Assembly: GCF_902506345.1 (NCBI RefSeq)
Contig: NZ_LR733413.1
Span: 1,273,445 to 1,337,444, forward strand
DNA length: 64,000 nucleotides
Direction of reading: 5' to 3'
Source: Flavobacterium sp. 9R
GTDB lineage: Bacteria > Bacteroidota > Bacteroidia > Flavobacteriales > Flavobacteriaceae
Numbering within the stretch: the stretch's first letter is position 1; the number at the start of each line of letters is the position of its first letter. Below the pieces are notes generated by a model. It saw nothing but the letters and a program-made list of their open reading frames with translations. It was not told the DNA's origin and did no database searches. Shown here one piece after another: positions 54,162-62,188 of this stretch. The position numbers were made by a program, and so were the translations under genes.

Positions 54162-54923
54162 TTATCGAATGGATTCCACGAATGCTTTGATGTTAGCAGT
54201 TCCATTTTCTTTTAAATAAGTAATAAAGGCACTTCCAATAATGGCTCCTTTGGCAAATTGAGTAGCTTGTTGGAAAGTTTCGGCATTGTTGATTCCGAAG
54301 CCGATAACTTGAGGATTTTTCAAATTCATTTGAGCGATGCGTTGGAAATACGCTTCTTGTGTGTTTCCAAATCCTGCACTGGAACCTGTTACACTAGCCG
54401 AGCTTACCATATAAATAAAACCATCCGAAACACTATCGATAAAATGGATGCGTTCGTCTGAAGTTTGTGGCGTGATTAAAAAGATGTTTTTTAAACCGTA
54501 TTTTTCAAAAATTGCTTTGTATTCGTCAGCATACACATCTACAGGTAAATCAGGAATAATCAATCCATCGATTCCTATTTCGGCGCACGTAGCACAGAAC
54601 TTTTCCACACCATACTGTAGCATCGGATTAAAGTATCCCATAATCACTAAAGGAATGTTGACTGTTTTTCGAATGTCTTTTAGTTGGTCAAACAATACTT
54701 GAGTGGTCATTCCGTTGTGCAAGGCTTGCGTTGAACTCGCCTGAATGGTCGGACCATCTGCCAAAGGATCACTAAATGGCAATCCGATTTCGATCATATC
54801 GACGCCATTTTTTTCTAAATCTTGAATGATTTGAACGGTATCATTCAGGTTAGGATAGCCCGCAGAAAAATAGATGGACAATATTTTTTTATCTTCTTGT
54901 AATTTTTGATTGATTCTGTTCAT
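54162..54923 (-). CDS. trpA: Tryptophan synthase alpha chain
   Basis: A 253-residue TIM-barrel enzyme that splits indole-3-glycerol phosphate to indole and glyceraldehyde-3-phosphate, passing indole to TrpB in the alpha2-beta2 complex. Catalytic Glu lies in GVDMIEIGLPFSDPLADGPTIQAS (about 35-58) and Asp in GLIIPDLPVDVYADEY (about 120-135). The phosphate loop is VSSASVTGSSAGFG and FGINNAETFQQ. The length is slightly short but normal for Bacteroidota. It lies at the end of the trp operon, separated from the trpF-trpB fusion by the AIG2-like gene and a repeat-filled 299-bp spacer. Confidence 0.96.
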   Translation of the reverse strand: MNRINQKLQEDKKILSIYFSAGYPNLNDTVQIIQDLEKNGVDMIEIGLPFSDPLADGPTIQASSTQALHNGMTTQVLFDQLKDIRKTVNIPLVIMGYFNPMLQYGVEKFCATCAEIGIDGLIIPDLPVDVYADEYKAIFEKYGLKNIFLITPQTSDERIHFIDSVSDGFIYMVSSASVTGSSAGFGNTQEAYFQRIAQMNLKNPQVIGFGINNAETFQQATQFAKGAIIGSAFITYLKENGTANIKAFVESIR

Positions 54924-55222
54924 AATTTATTCTTTCTATCTAAAATTCTATGTTTTTTGGTCTCAAATCTAATGCAAGCGAGACTTTTTAGTTAAGTTTA
55001 AAATTGTATTTACCTCAAATTGCCATTTTAAAATGTTAGCCACGAAAAACACAAATTGGCACTAAATCATCAATTTTGAAGTTGAATTGCACTAATTATA
55101 CAGTTCTTAAGGATTCGTGGAATAATAGAAATGTTCTGAATTAGTGTTTATCCGTGTAATTTGTGGCGGATATTTTAAAAGTAAATACCTTAAAATTTGC
55201 GAATTTGCGGTTGTTTTTTTGT
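54924..55222. other. 299-bp spacer before trpA with an inverted-repeat element
   Basis: Filled mostly by the element at 55038-55168. No gene or promoter was recognised; trpA is probably still read from upstream. Confidence 0.5.
55038..55168. repeat. Palindromic element (GCCACGAAAAACACAAATT ... TTTGTGGC ends)
   Basis: The left end TTAGCCACGAAAAACACAA and the right end (reverse complement CGCCACAAATTACACGGA) are imperfect inverted repeats around a ~80-bp centre. It is of a separate type from the CCACATAG element. Confidence 0.55.
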
Positions 55223-55543
55223 CTACACCACCAAACTATAAGCCCAAGCCTTTTGGTTGGATTGCAAAACTACTTCTACACGTTTATAATGCTTTCCTTC
55301 GTAGAGGTCGGCTTGGCGAAGATCATTGGTCGTCACGTCATACACAATACCCTGAATGGTATCTTCAGGATTTTCGGTTTCAACGATGATGGGGTAGTTG
55401 ATTAAACCAAATTCTTCTTCGATTTGGATTTCTTTGACACGATAGCCCAAAAGCGTTTCTGGGGTTCCTTTGAGTGTTCTTCCAAAAAGATCTTCTTGCA
55501 CCTCGGGATGCTGTAATGTTCCGTATGTAAATAATTTTTGCAT
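55223..55543 (-). CDS. AIG2/gamma-glutamylcyclotransferase-like protein
   Basis: A 106-residue protein of the AIG2/GGCT-like fold. The N-terminal LFTYGTLQHPEVQEDLFGRTLKG contains the YGTL substrate-loop motif, and the middle EDTIQGIVYDVTTNDLRQADLYEGKHYKRVEVVLQSNQKAWAYSLV holds the Glu (LYEG) that acts as base in active members. The substrate is unknown, perhaps gamma-glutamyl amine compounds. It lies between trpF-trpB and trpA, in the same direction, with a REP-like repeat on its upstream side (55585-55678), so it is an insertion in the middle of the trp operon. Confidence 0.85.
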   Translation of the reverse strand: MQKLFTYGTLQHPEVQEDLFGRTLKGTPETLLGYRVKEIQIEEEFGLINYPIIVETENPEDTIQGIVYDVTTNDLRQADLYEGKHYKRVEVVLQSNQKAWAYSLVV

Positions 55544-55584
55544 AGTACTTTGGTGTTGATGACTACTTCATTTCTGGTGATGCA

Positions 55585-55678
55585 GGGTTTGCGTTAGGGA
55601 TGGGAGCGGCATCCTCTAGGGGCGGGGTTCGCCCCTAGAGATATAGCGTACAGCCCGACCCTTGTGGTAACGCCCTAC
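55585..55678. repeat. REP-like hairpin element behind trpB
   Basis: The core CTCTAGGGGCG / CGCCCCTAGAG (55614-55624 with 55630-55640, 5-nt loop) is flanked by TAGGGATGGGAGCGGCAT and ATATAGCGTACAGCCCGACC. The flanks resemble the AGGGATAGCAGCTGGC and GTATAGCCCGACC parts of the repeat at 35062-35292. Confidence 0.7.
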
Positions 55679-57495
55679 TACAATTTAAAGTAGTCAATAT
55701 ACGTATTTAAATCTTTATCTCCTCGTCCTGAAAGGCTAATCACGACAATATCTGAGGGTTTGAATTGTTTTTGTTTGAAAATAGCCAAGGCGTGCGAGGT
55801 TTCGATGGCGGGAATGATGCCTTCTAATTTACACAATTCGAGTCCAAACTCCATAGCATCATCATCGGTAACGGAATAGAATTCGGCACGACCAGATTCA
55901 GCCAAATGGGCGTGCATAGGTCCCACACCCGGATAATCTAGGCCAGCCGAGATTGAGTAGGGCTCCGTAATTTGACCATCTGGGGTTTGCATCAACAGGG
56001 TTTTGCAACCGTGAATGATTCCCATTTTTCCTAGTTTGCTCGTAGCGGCACTATGTCCTGAATCGACACCTTTTCCAGCAGCTTCTACGGCAATAATGCC
56101 GACTTCTTCTTGGTCTAAGAAATGGTAAAATGTCCCAGCAGCATTACTTCCGCCACCAATACAAGCTACGACATAGTCTGGGTTTTCGCGACCTTCTTTT
56201 TCGTTTAATTGCCATTTGATTTCTTCGGAAATGACACTCTGAAAACGGGTAACCATATCAGGATAAGGGTGAGGTCCAATGGCGGAACCAATGATGTAAT
56301 GCGTGTCTACGGGATTGTTAATCCAATCGCGGATGGCTTCGTTAGTAGCGTCTTTGAGGGTACGAGAACCTGATAAGGCTGGACGTACGGTAGCACCCAA
56401 CATTTTCATTCGAGCCACATTAGGTGCTTGACGAGCAATGTCGATTTCGCCCATATAAACGATGCATTCTAATCCCATTAAGGCGCAAACGGTAGCGGTG
56501 GCCACACCGTGTTGCCCCGCACCTGTTTCGGCGATGATGCGTTTTTTGCCTAATTTTTTGGCGACTAAAATTTGTCCAATCGTGTTGTTGATTTTGTGTG
56601 CACCCGTATGGTTGAGGTCTTCTCTTTTTAAGTAGACTTTGGTATTGTATTTTTCAGACAATCGCTTCGCAAAATACAATGGGCTTGGACGCCCAACATA
56701 ATCTTTTAATAGCTGGTTGAATTCTTCTTTAAAATCGGGTGTAGCTGTAATGTCCAAATAGTTTTGGCGCAATTCTTCTACATTAGGATATAACATTTCT
56801 GGAATGTAGGCTCCTCCAAACTGACCATAATAGCCTTTTTCGTTTACGTTGTATGACATTTTTTTATTTTTTTTACGTAGGGACAATTCGCGAATTGTCC
56901 TTACAAGATTGATGTTTTTTAATCCAGGTTCTATTTCAAATTTACTATTCACGTCTATGGCGTAAAGAGGTAAATGGGTGTTCAAAATTTCGTTTACTGC
57001 TGCTATTTCGTCAATTCCGATGCCTCCACTAAGGAAAAATGGTTTAGAGGAAGGATACTTTTGTAAAATGGTCCAATCAAAAGTGGTTCCGTTGCCTCCG
57101 GGTAATTTGCCTTTGGTATCAAAAAGAAAGAAATCACAAACAGGCTCGTAGGGTTTTAATAGGTTAAAATCAAAGGTTTCATCTGCTGAGAATACTTTTA
57201 TGATTTCGACACTAGTCCCTAATTTATTTTTTAATTCCAAACAAAAAGATGCCGATTCTTGTCCGTGTAACTGTACGGCTTGTAAATCGTATTGGGCTAC
57301 TTTGTCTAGGATGCTATCACTTTTTTCGTTGACAAAAACTCCCACTTTTTTGATAGATTTGGGTAAGTCAGGCATAGGTCCTTCAAAATAACGAGCCGAC
57401 TTTTTCCAAAAGATAAATCCTATATAATCGGGTAGGAGGGCTGCTACTTCGAGTATGTTATCAGGGTATTTCATACCGCAGATTTTAAGTTTCAT
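55678..57495 (-). CDS. trpF-trpB: TrpF-TrpB fusion: phosphoribosylanthranilate isomerase plus tryptophan synthase beta chain
   Basis: A 605-residue two-enzyme protein. Residues 1-~200 are TrpF, a TIM barrel that isomerises phosphoribosylanthranilate: catalytic Cys in [13 protein letters not shown] and Asp in [19 protein letters not shown]. Residues 213-605 are a complete 393-residue TrpB starting at an internal Met (ATG 56859); its PLP Lys is in [13 protein letters not shown] (fusion Lys301) and the phosphate loop is [12 protein letters not shown]. The linker [15 protein letters not shown] is encoded by a 28-bp palindrome (56877-56904) and an A-rich run, and no stop separates the parts. TrpB can still start at its own ATG. 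It lies between trpC and the AIG2-like gene. Confidence 0.9.
   Translation of the reverse strand: MKLKICGMKYPDNILEVAALLPDYIGFIFWKKSARYFEGPMPDLPKSIKKVGVFVNEKSDSILDKVAQYDLQAVQLHGQESASFCLELKNKLGTSVEIIKVFSADETFDFNLLKPYEPVCDFFLFDTKGKLPGGNGTTFDWTILQKYPSSKPFFLSGGIGIDEIAAVNEILNTHLPLYAIDVNSKFEIEPGLKNINLVRTIRELSLRKKNKKMSYNVNEKGYYGQFGGAYIPEMLYPNVEELRQNYLDITATPDFKEEFNQLLKDYVGRPSPLYFAKRLSEKYNTKVYLKREDLNHTGAHKINNTIGQILVAKKLGKKRIIAETGAGQHGVATATVCALMGLECIVYMGEIDIARQAPNVARMKMLGATVRPALSGSRTLKDATNEAIRDWINNPVDTHYIIGSAIGPHPYPDMVTRFQSVISEEIKWQLNEKEGRENPDYVVACIGGGSNAAGTFYHFLDQEEVGIIAVEAAGKGVDSGHSAATSKLGKMGIIHGCKTLLMQTPDGQITEPYSISAGLDYPGVGPMHAHLAESGRAEFYSVTDDDAMEFGLELCKLEGIIPAIETSHALAIFKQKQFKPSDIVVISLSGRGDKDLNTYIDYFKL
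56877..56904. repeat. Palindrome forming the TrpF-TrpB linker
   Basis: GGACAATTCGCGAATTGTCC (56881-56900) is a perfect 20-bp palindrome, extended to 28 bp by GTA...TAC with one G-T pair. It encodes [10 protein letters not shown] in the minus strand. It is like the short REP palindromes seen in Flavobacterium spacers. Confidence 0.85.
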
Positions 57496-57499
57496 TGTT

Positions 57500-57600
57500 T
57501 TTAGCTTTTAGCTTTTGGCTTTTAGCCATTAGCAGTTAATGGTTTGGAAATATGGAGTTGTTAATAGTTAGCTAAAAGCTAATTGCCAATTGCTAATAGC
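57500..57600. repeat. Microrepeat hairpin spacer between trpC and trpF-trpB
   Basis: TAGCTTTTAGCTTTTGGCTTTTAGCCATTAGC on one side and GTTAGCTAAAAGCTAATTGCCAATTGCTAATAGC on the other form a long imperfect hairpin. It reaches into the last codons of trpC (LLAIGN then stop), so the trpC C-terminus is partly made of repeat sequence. Confidence 0.7.
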
Positions 57601-58373
57601 TCTTCAATAAATTTTGTGGCAGCTTCGCCTGCGTTATCTGTTTTCATAAAGTTTTCTCCAATCAAAAAGCCTTGGTATCCGTAGGGTTTTAATTCTTGAA
57701 TCGCCTCAACAGTCGAAATGCCACTTTCGGATACTTTGACAAAATCATTTGGAATTTTGGAGGCTAATTCTTTGCTAAAATCCAAACTCACTTCGAAGGT
57801 TTTGAGGTTGCGATTGTTTACTCCAATCATATCCAGTGTGGGCATAATCGATTTTTCTAATTCTTCTAAATTATGCACTTCAAGCAAAACTTCTAGTCCT
57901 AAACTTTTAGCAAATTGGGATAACGATTGAATTTCTTCACGAGTTAAAACTGCTGCGATGAGTAGGATTAAATCGGCTCCGTGGGCTTTGGCTTCTAGGA
58001 TTTGGTATTCATCGACTATAAATTCTTTTCGCAAAAGCGGAATATTTACCGAGGCTCTTGCTAAGAGTAAGTCATCTAGCGAACCCCCGAAATATTTGCC
58101 GTCGGTTAGTACAGAAATGCCGCAAGCTCCTGCATTTTCGTAGCCTTTTACTACTTCTTCAACCGTAAAATTATTGTTGATGATGGATTTGGAAGGGGAA
58201 CGACGTTTGTGTTCGGCAATAATTCCAGAAGGACTTTCTTTTAATTTTTGGCTAAGAGAAATCGTCTGTTTTTCAAAAAATACAGAAGCTTCCAATTGCG
58301 AAACGGGAATGATGGATTTCTTGAGAAGGACTTCTCTTTTTTTATCGATGATGATTTTATCTAGGATGTTCAT
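57579..58373 (-). CDS. trpC: Indole-3-glycerol-phosphate synthase
   Basis: A 264-residue TIM-barrel enzyme that closes the indole ring, turning carboxyphenylamino-deoxyribulose phosphate into indole-3-glycerol phosphate. Signature parts seen: IIAEHKRRSPSKSIINN (about 52-68, catalytic Lys), GISVLTDGKYFGGSLDDLLLAR (about 85-106), LLRKEFIVDEYQILEAKAHGADLILLIAAVL (about 113-143), MIGVNNRNLKTFEVSL and KVSESGIST with the conserved Glu and Ser. It is monofunctional here, unlike the TrpC-TrpF fusions of enterobacteria. It lies between trpD and the trpF-trpB fusion, with hairpin-type spacers on both sides. Confidence 0.96.
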   Translation of the reverse strand: MNILDKIIIDKKREVLLKKSIIPVSQLEASVFFEKQTISLSQKLKESPSGIIAEHKRRSPSKSIINNNFTVEEVVKGYENAGACGISVLTDGKYFGGSLDDLLLARASVNIPLLRKEFIVDEYQILEAKAHGADLILLIAAVLTREEIQSLSQFAKSLGLEVLLEVHNLEELEKSIMPTLDMIGVNNRNLKTFEVSLDFSKELASKIPNDFVKVSESGISTVEAIQELKPYGYQGFLIGENFMKTDNAGEAATKFIEELLAIGN

Positions 58374-58398
58374 TAATTTTTTGTTTAAAGTTTTCTTT

Positions 58399-58447
58399 GT
58401 TTAAGGTTTAAAGTTGTGGACTATTTCAACCACTTTAAACCTTAAAC
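58399..58447. repeat. 15-bp inverted repeat in the trpD-trpC spacer
   Basis: GTTTAAGGTTTAAAG (58399-58413) is complementary to 58433-58447. No T-run follows on the coding strand, so it is not a clear terminator. Confidence 0.75.
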
Positions 58448-58460
58448 TTTTAAACTATTT

Positions 58461-59453
58461 TTAGTTACTTAACTCTTTTAGTTTGTTCAAAGCTACCAAG
58501 CCTTTGCCAGATAGCAAACTTTCTTTCGCTATTTGAAATCCTTCTAAAGGAGTGCATTGGGTAACGGTTGCAATGGCCATAGCAGCATTGGCACAAACCA
58601 CATTGTTTTGAGCTTCCGTTCCTTTTCCTGAAAGAATAGTATGGAACATAGTTGCTGATTCTTCAATGGTTTTTCCGCCTTCGATTTCGTTTTGAGACAA
58701 AAGAGACACACCAAAATCAGTCGGATGCAACATACCTTCCATTGTTTTGGTAATTGTTTTGGTTGGACACGTCAATGAAATCTCATCGTAGCCATCGAGT
58801 GCGTGCAGGATAGTAAAATTCACCTCGGTGTTTTGATACAAATAGCCATACATTCTGGCTAATTCTAAATTAAAAACCCCAACCAATTGATTTTTGGGAA
58901 AGGAAGGATTGACCATCGGCCCCAACATATTAAAAAAGGTTTTTACCGCCAGTTCTTTTCGTATGGGTCCTACATTTTTCATTGCAGGATGAAAAAGAGG
59001 TGCGTGCAACACGCAAATACCCGCTTGGTCAATACATTTTTCTAAAAATGAGGCGTCGTTACTAAACTGGACTCCCATTTTTTCGAGTACATTACTGGAA
59101 CCAGAAATAGAAGACACGCCGTAATTGCCGTGTTTGGCAACTTTAATTCCTGCTCCCGCTGCAACAAAGGAAGCTAAAGTGGAGATGTTAAAGGTGTCTT
59201 TTCCATCGCCTCCTGTACCACATAAATCAATGGCATTGTAGACGGATAAATCAACTTTGATACACAAATCCAATAATGCTTCTCTGAAACCAGCTAACTC
59301 GTCTATGCTAATGCTGCGCATCATATAAACAGTCAAAAAAGAGGCAATTTGACTAGGATTATAACTTCCGTTGGATATATTAATCAATACATTTTTTGCT
59401 TCTTCTTTAGAGAGCATTTCGTGATTGATGAGTCTGTTTAATATGTTTTTCAT
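58461..59453 (-). CDS. trpD: Anthranilate phosphoribosyltransferase
   Basis: A 330-residue enzyme joining anthranilate and PRPP to phosphoribosylanthranilate. Motifs: LCGTGGDGKDTFNIST (PRPP-binding Gly loop, about 78-93), KHGNYGVSSISGSSNVLEKMGV (about 108-130), FHPAMKNVGPIRKELAVKTFFNMLGPMVNP (about 157-186) and GYDEISLT with the metal-binding acidic residues. It is separate from trpG, as usual in this phylum. It follows trpG by 87 bp and precedes trpC by 87 bp. Confidence 0.96.
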   Translation of the reverse strand: MKNILNRLINHEMLSKEEAKNVLINISNGSYNPSQIASFLTVYMMRSISIDELAGFREALLDLCIKVDLSVYNAIDLCGTGGDGKDTFNISTLASFVAAGAGIKVAKHGNYGVSSISGSSNVLEKMGVQFSNDASFLEKCIDQAGICVLHAPLFHPAMKNVGPIRKELAVKTFFNMLGPMVNPSFPKNQLVGVFNLELARMYGYLYQNTEVNFTILHALDGYDEISLTCPTKTITKTMEGMLHPTDFGVSLLSQNEIEGGKTIEESATMFHTILSGKGTEAQNNVVCANAAMAIATVTQCTPLEGFQIAKESLLSGKGLVALNKLKELSN

Positions 59454-59540
59454 TTTTATGAAATACTAAGTTTGTAAATAACTAAGATTCTTAGTTTTGT
59501 TTTCAAAAAGGACTGTTTACTTAATACCGAAAACTGAGCA

Positions 59541-60107
59541 CTAATTTTTTACCCAATTCTCTAACATTTTTTTTCCGTCAGGAGTCAATACACTTTCGGG
59601 GTGAAATTGTACGCCGCGAACATCATAGGTTTTATGACGCAAAGACATCACTTGACCGTTTTCGTCTATGGATGTGATTTCTAAAACATCCGGGACATTC
59701 GCATCGACCACCCAAGAATGGTAGCGCCCCACTTCGAATGTCGGTTCTAATCCGTCAAAAAGAAGTTCGTCATTTACAATCGTTTTTACCGTTGTAGCTA
59801 CCCCGTGATACACTTTGTCTAAATTGGACAAAGTACCGCCGTAGACTTCTCCAATGGCTTGTTGACCAAGGCATACTCCAAAAATGCTTTTGGTGGGACC
59901 GTATTTTTGAATCACTGCTTTGAGCAAGCCTGCTTCGTCGGGGATACCTGGTCCTGGCGATAATAAAATTTTGTCGAAATGAGCGATTTCATCCAAATCA
60001 AATTCATCGTTTCGGTACACCGTTACTTCACAATCTAAATCTTCTAAATAATGTACTAAGTTGTACGTGAAGCTATCGTAATTGTCTATGACTAGTATTT
60101 TTTTCAT
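59541..60107 (-). CDS. trpG: Anthranilate synthase component II (glutamine amidotransferase)
   Basis: A 188-residue class-I glutamine amidotransferase supplying ammonia to TrpE (and perhaps to aminodeoxychorismate synthase). The catalytic triad is visible: Cys in FGVCLGQQAIGEVYGG (Cys79), and His and Glu in GVQFHPESVLTP (about 169-180). Other parts are DNYDSFTYNLVHYLEDL and LLSPGPGIPDEAG. It starts 9 nt after the stop of the lipoprotein gene that separates it from trpE, so they are transcribed together. Confidence 0.95.
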   Translation of the reverse strand: MKKILVIDNYDSFTYNLVHYLEDLDCEVTVYRNDEFDLDEIAHFDKILLSPGPGIPDEAGLLKAVIQKYGPTKSIFGVCLGQQAIGEVYGGTLSNLDKVYHGVATTVKTIVNDELLFDGLEPTFEVGRYHSWVVDANVPDVLEITSIDENGQVMSLRHKTYDVRGVQFHPESVLTPDGKKMLENWVKN

Positions 60108-60116
60108 ATTGTTTGA

Positions 60117-60575
60117 TTATTTTTCTCGAACGTATTTTTCGATTATGATTTGGTCTACACCAAGTTTTTCAATTTTTTCGATTCCTTTTTGTGTTAAAGT
60201 GTCATTTTGAACTTTTACTACAAAATCAAATTTGTTGTTTTCCCATTCTCTAAGTGAAAAGTATTCTAGATTTTCAGTGTAAAGACTATCTTTTAAAGTA
60301 TACTTTCCTCCTCCAGCAAAATAGACTGCTGCACTGTCTTTTCCATTATTCAAATCATGGTTGAAGAAAGAAAAATGAGTGCCATTAATTATTTTTATCA
60401 TCTTCGTTTTGGGATTGAAGGTTGAAAAAGTACTGTCTTTTATAATTTTAATTGCCGATACGAGTCGCCAAGTGCCTTCAATGCCATTATTTTTCTTTGC
60501 CTTTTCTTGTTTTTCAGCAAGATTACAAGCTGTAAAAAGGACAATCATTAGTAAGCAACTGATTGTTGTTTTCAT
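60117..60575 (-). CDS. Lipocalin-like lipoprotein inserted between trpE and trpG
   Basis: A 152-residue lipoprotein with a short signal (1-16) and lipobox LFTAC then NLAEKQ. The mature part begins IEGTWRLVSAIKI and goes on as FNPKTKMIKIINGTHFSFF...GGGKYTLKDSLYTENLEYFSL...FDFVVKVQNDTLTQKGIEK, the layout of small lipocalin-like proteins (such as DUF4488-type) of Bacteroidota. No enzyme activity is expected. It starts 17 nt after the trpE stop and ends 9 nt before trpG, so it is fully inside the operon. Its tie to tryptophan synthesis is unknown; it may be a chance insertion or envelope ligand binder. Confidence 0.75.
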   Translation of the reverse strand: MKTTISCLLMIVLFTACNLAEKQEKAKKNNGIEGTWRLVSAIKIIKDSTFSTFNPKTKMIKIINGTHFSFFNHDLNNGKDSAAVYFAGGGKYTLKDSLYTENLEYFSLREWENNKFDFVVKVQNDTLTQKGIEKIEKLGVDQIIIEKYVREK

Positions 60576-60592
60576 ATTTTTAATTTTAATGT

Positions 60593-61993
60593 TTAAATCG
60601 TCTCTGCCAAATCCAATGCGGTATTTAAGGCTCTAAGTTTGTTATAAACTTCTTGCATTTCGCTTTCTTCATCAGAGCTTGCTACGATTCCTGCACCTGC
60701 TTGTGAATGCAATTGATGGTTTTTGCTCAAGAAAGTTCGAATCATAATTGCGTGATTAAAATTGCCTTCAAAATCCATAAAACCTATGGCACCTCCATAA
60801 AAAGCACGATTGGTTTTTTCATACTCTTCAATCAATTGCATAGCTCTATGTTTTGGAGCGCCACTCAACGTTCCAGCAGGGAAGGTGTCTGCGACCACTT
60901 GTAACGTTAGGGCTTTTTCGTGTAAATACCCTGTAACTTTGGAAACTAAATGGATAACATGGGAGAAAAATTGCACCTCACGGTATCTTTCTACTTGAAC
61001 GTCATGTCCGTTGCGACTTAAATCATTTCTGGCTAAATCTACAAGCATCACATGTTCACTATTCTCTTTTTTATCTTCAGAAAGAGCTTTGGCTAAAACA
61101 GCATCTTTTTCATCATCGCCTGTTCGTTTGAATGTTCCTGCGATAGGGTGAATTTCGGCTTTTCTGTTTTTTACAATAATCTGAGCTTCCGGAGAAGAAC
61201 CGAATAATTTGAAATCACCATAGTCAAAAAAGAATAAATAGGGGGAAGGGTTAATGCTTCGCAAAGCACGATACACATTAAATTCATCGCCTTTGAAACC
61301 TTGTGTAAAACGTCGTGATAAAACCAATTGAAAAACATCGCCACGGAAACAATGTTTTTTGGCTAATGCCACATTGTGTTTGAATTCTTCATCTGTAAGG
61401 TTCGAAAAACCTTCGCCTTCTTTTGAGAATTTATACGAAGCAATGTTTCGAGATTGCAAGAGTTGTTCGATTTCAGAAATATTATTTTTTCCATCCAAAC
61501 TATGACAAAAAATATAGGCTTCGTTTTTGAAATGATTGATGGCTATGATGTTTTGGTATACCGCATAATATACATCTGGGATAGTCGTGCTGTTTTCTTT
61601 TTTTGCAATACTTACTTTTTCGAAATAGCGAACAGCATCATAAGCAATGTAACCAAATAGCCCGTTATTTATGAATTTAAAATCATTTTTCTTGGATTCA
61701 AATTGACTTGAAAAGTTCTGAATAATCTCAGGTATTTTGGTAGAAGAATCTATGTTAATAGTTTCTGAAGTTCCATCTGGATAATTCTTAGTGATGATTT
61801 CGTTTTCTATTTTAAAAGAAGCAATAGGATTGCAGCAAATGTAGGAGAAACTGTTATCGTTTCCATGATAATCACTACTTTCCAATAATAAACTGTTAGG
61901 GAATTTATCTCTAATTTTTAAATAAACACTAACGGGTGTAATGGTGTCGGCAAGGATTTGCTTGTAATGGGTATTTAATAAATAGGCTTTCAT
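60593..61993 (-). CDS. trpE: Anthranilate synthase component I
   Basis: A 466-residue chorismate-utilising enzyme that forms anthranilate with TrpG, the first and regulated step to tryptophan. The N-terminal LLLESSDYHGNDNSFSY (about 34-50) contains the LLES motif that binds feedback tryptophan. The catalytic part shows AKKHCFRGDVFQLVLSRRF, YLFFFDYGDFKLFGSSPE, HPIAGTFKRTGDDEKDA, SEHVMLVDLARNDLSRNG and TFPAGTLSGAPKHRAM, then GGAIGFMDFEGNFNHAIMIRT. It is the first structural gene of the trp operon and stands 53 nt behind an attenuator (62046-62078), so it is under both feedback and transcription attenuation. Confidence 0.97.
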   Translation of the reverse strand: MKAYLLNTHYKQILADTITPVSVYLKIRDKFPNSLLLESSDYHGNDNSFSYICCNPIASFKIENEIITKNYPDGTSETINIDSSTKIPEIIQNFSSQFESKKNDFKFINNGLFGYIAYDAVRYFEKVSIAKKENSTTIPDVYYAVYQNIIAINHFKNEAYIFCHSLDGKNNISEIEQLLQSRNIASYKFSKEGEGFSNLTDEEFKHNVALAKKHCFRGDVFQLVLSRRFTQGFKGDEFNVYRALRSINPSPYLFFFDYGDFKLFGSSPEAQIIVKNRKAEIHPIAGTFKRTGDDEKDAVLAKALSEDKKENSEHVMLVDLARNDLSRNGHDVQVERYREVQFFSHVIHLVSKVTGYLHEKALTLQVVADTFPAGTLSGAPKHRAMQLIEEYEKTNRAFYGGAIGFMDFEGNFNHAIMIRTFLSKNHQLHSQAGAGIVASSDEESEMQEVYNKLRALNTALDLAETI

Positions 61994-62045
61994 ATCTTTT
62001 TAATTAAGACTTTTAGTTGTTGGTTTTTTACTGAAAACAAGGCAA

Positions 62046-62078
62046 TAAAAAAAGGCTTGTCGTGATGACAAGCCTTTT
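62046..62078 (-). terminator. trp attenuator terminator hairpin
   Basis: A 12-bp perfect stem (62050-62061 with 62067-62078) and 5-nt loop, followed on the minus strand by a run of seven T (62047-62053). It lies 53 nt upstream of the trpE ATG and 38 nt behind the leader-peptide stop. No gene ends before it other than the leader, so its job is to stop transcription ahead of trpE. Confidence 0.9.
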
Positions 62079-62122
62079 ATTTATAATAGTTCAAATAATA
62101 CTATAGGAGCTTTGTTCACGAC
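62059..62122 (-). promoter_or_regulatory. Alternative antiterminator pairing of the trp leader
   Basis: On the minus strand GTCGTGAACAAAGC (62122-62109), which covers the leader stop codon, can pair with GCTTGTCATCACGAC (62073-62059), which overlaps the 5' arm, loop and part of the 3' arm of the terminator. Core pairs are GTCG/CGAC with GTG/CAC, and GC/GC with AA/TT, plus a small internal loop. Forming it would block the terminator. The fold is by hand, not computed. Confidence 0.7.
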
Positions 62123-62172
62123 GTTTGACGTAAAGAATTCCACCACCAAGTATTGTTTGTTATTGTTCTCAT
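62116..62172 (-). CDS. trpL: trp operon leader peptide with three consecutive Trp codons
   Basis: An 18-residue reading frame, MRTITNNTWWWNSLRQTS, then TGA. Three TGG codons stand side by side at codons 9-11 (62140-62148). It starts about 10 nt behind the predicted transcription start and is followed by the antiterminator and terminator elements. As in the E. coli trp leader, a ribosome stalled at Trp codons when charged tRNA-Trp is low would leave the segment at the stop codon free to pair with the terminator 5' arm, so trpE is read. With enough Trp the ribosome covers that segment and the terminator forms. The peptide itself needs no function. Confidence 0.9.
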   Translation of the reverse strand: MRTITNNTWWWNSLRQTS

Positions 62173-62188
62173 ATTTTTTTTTGTTGAG

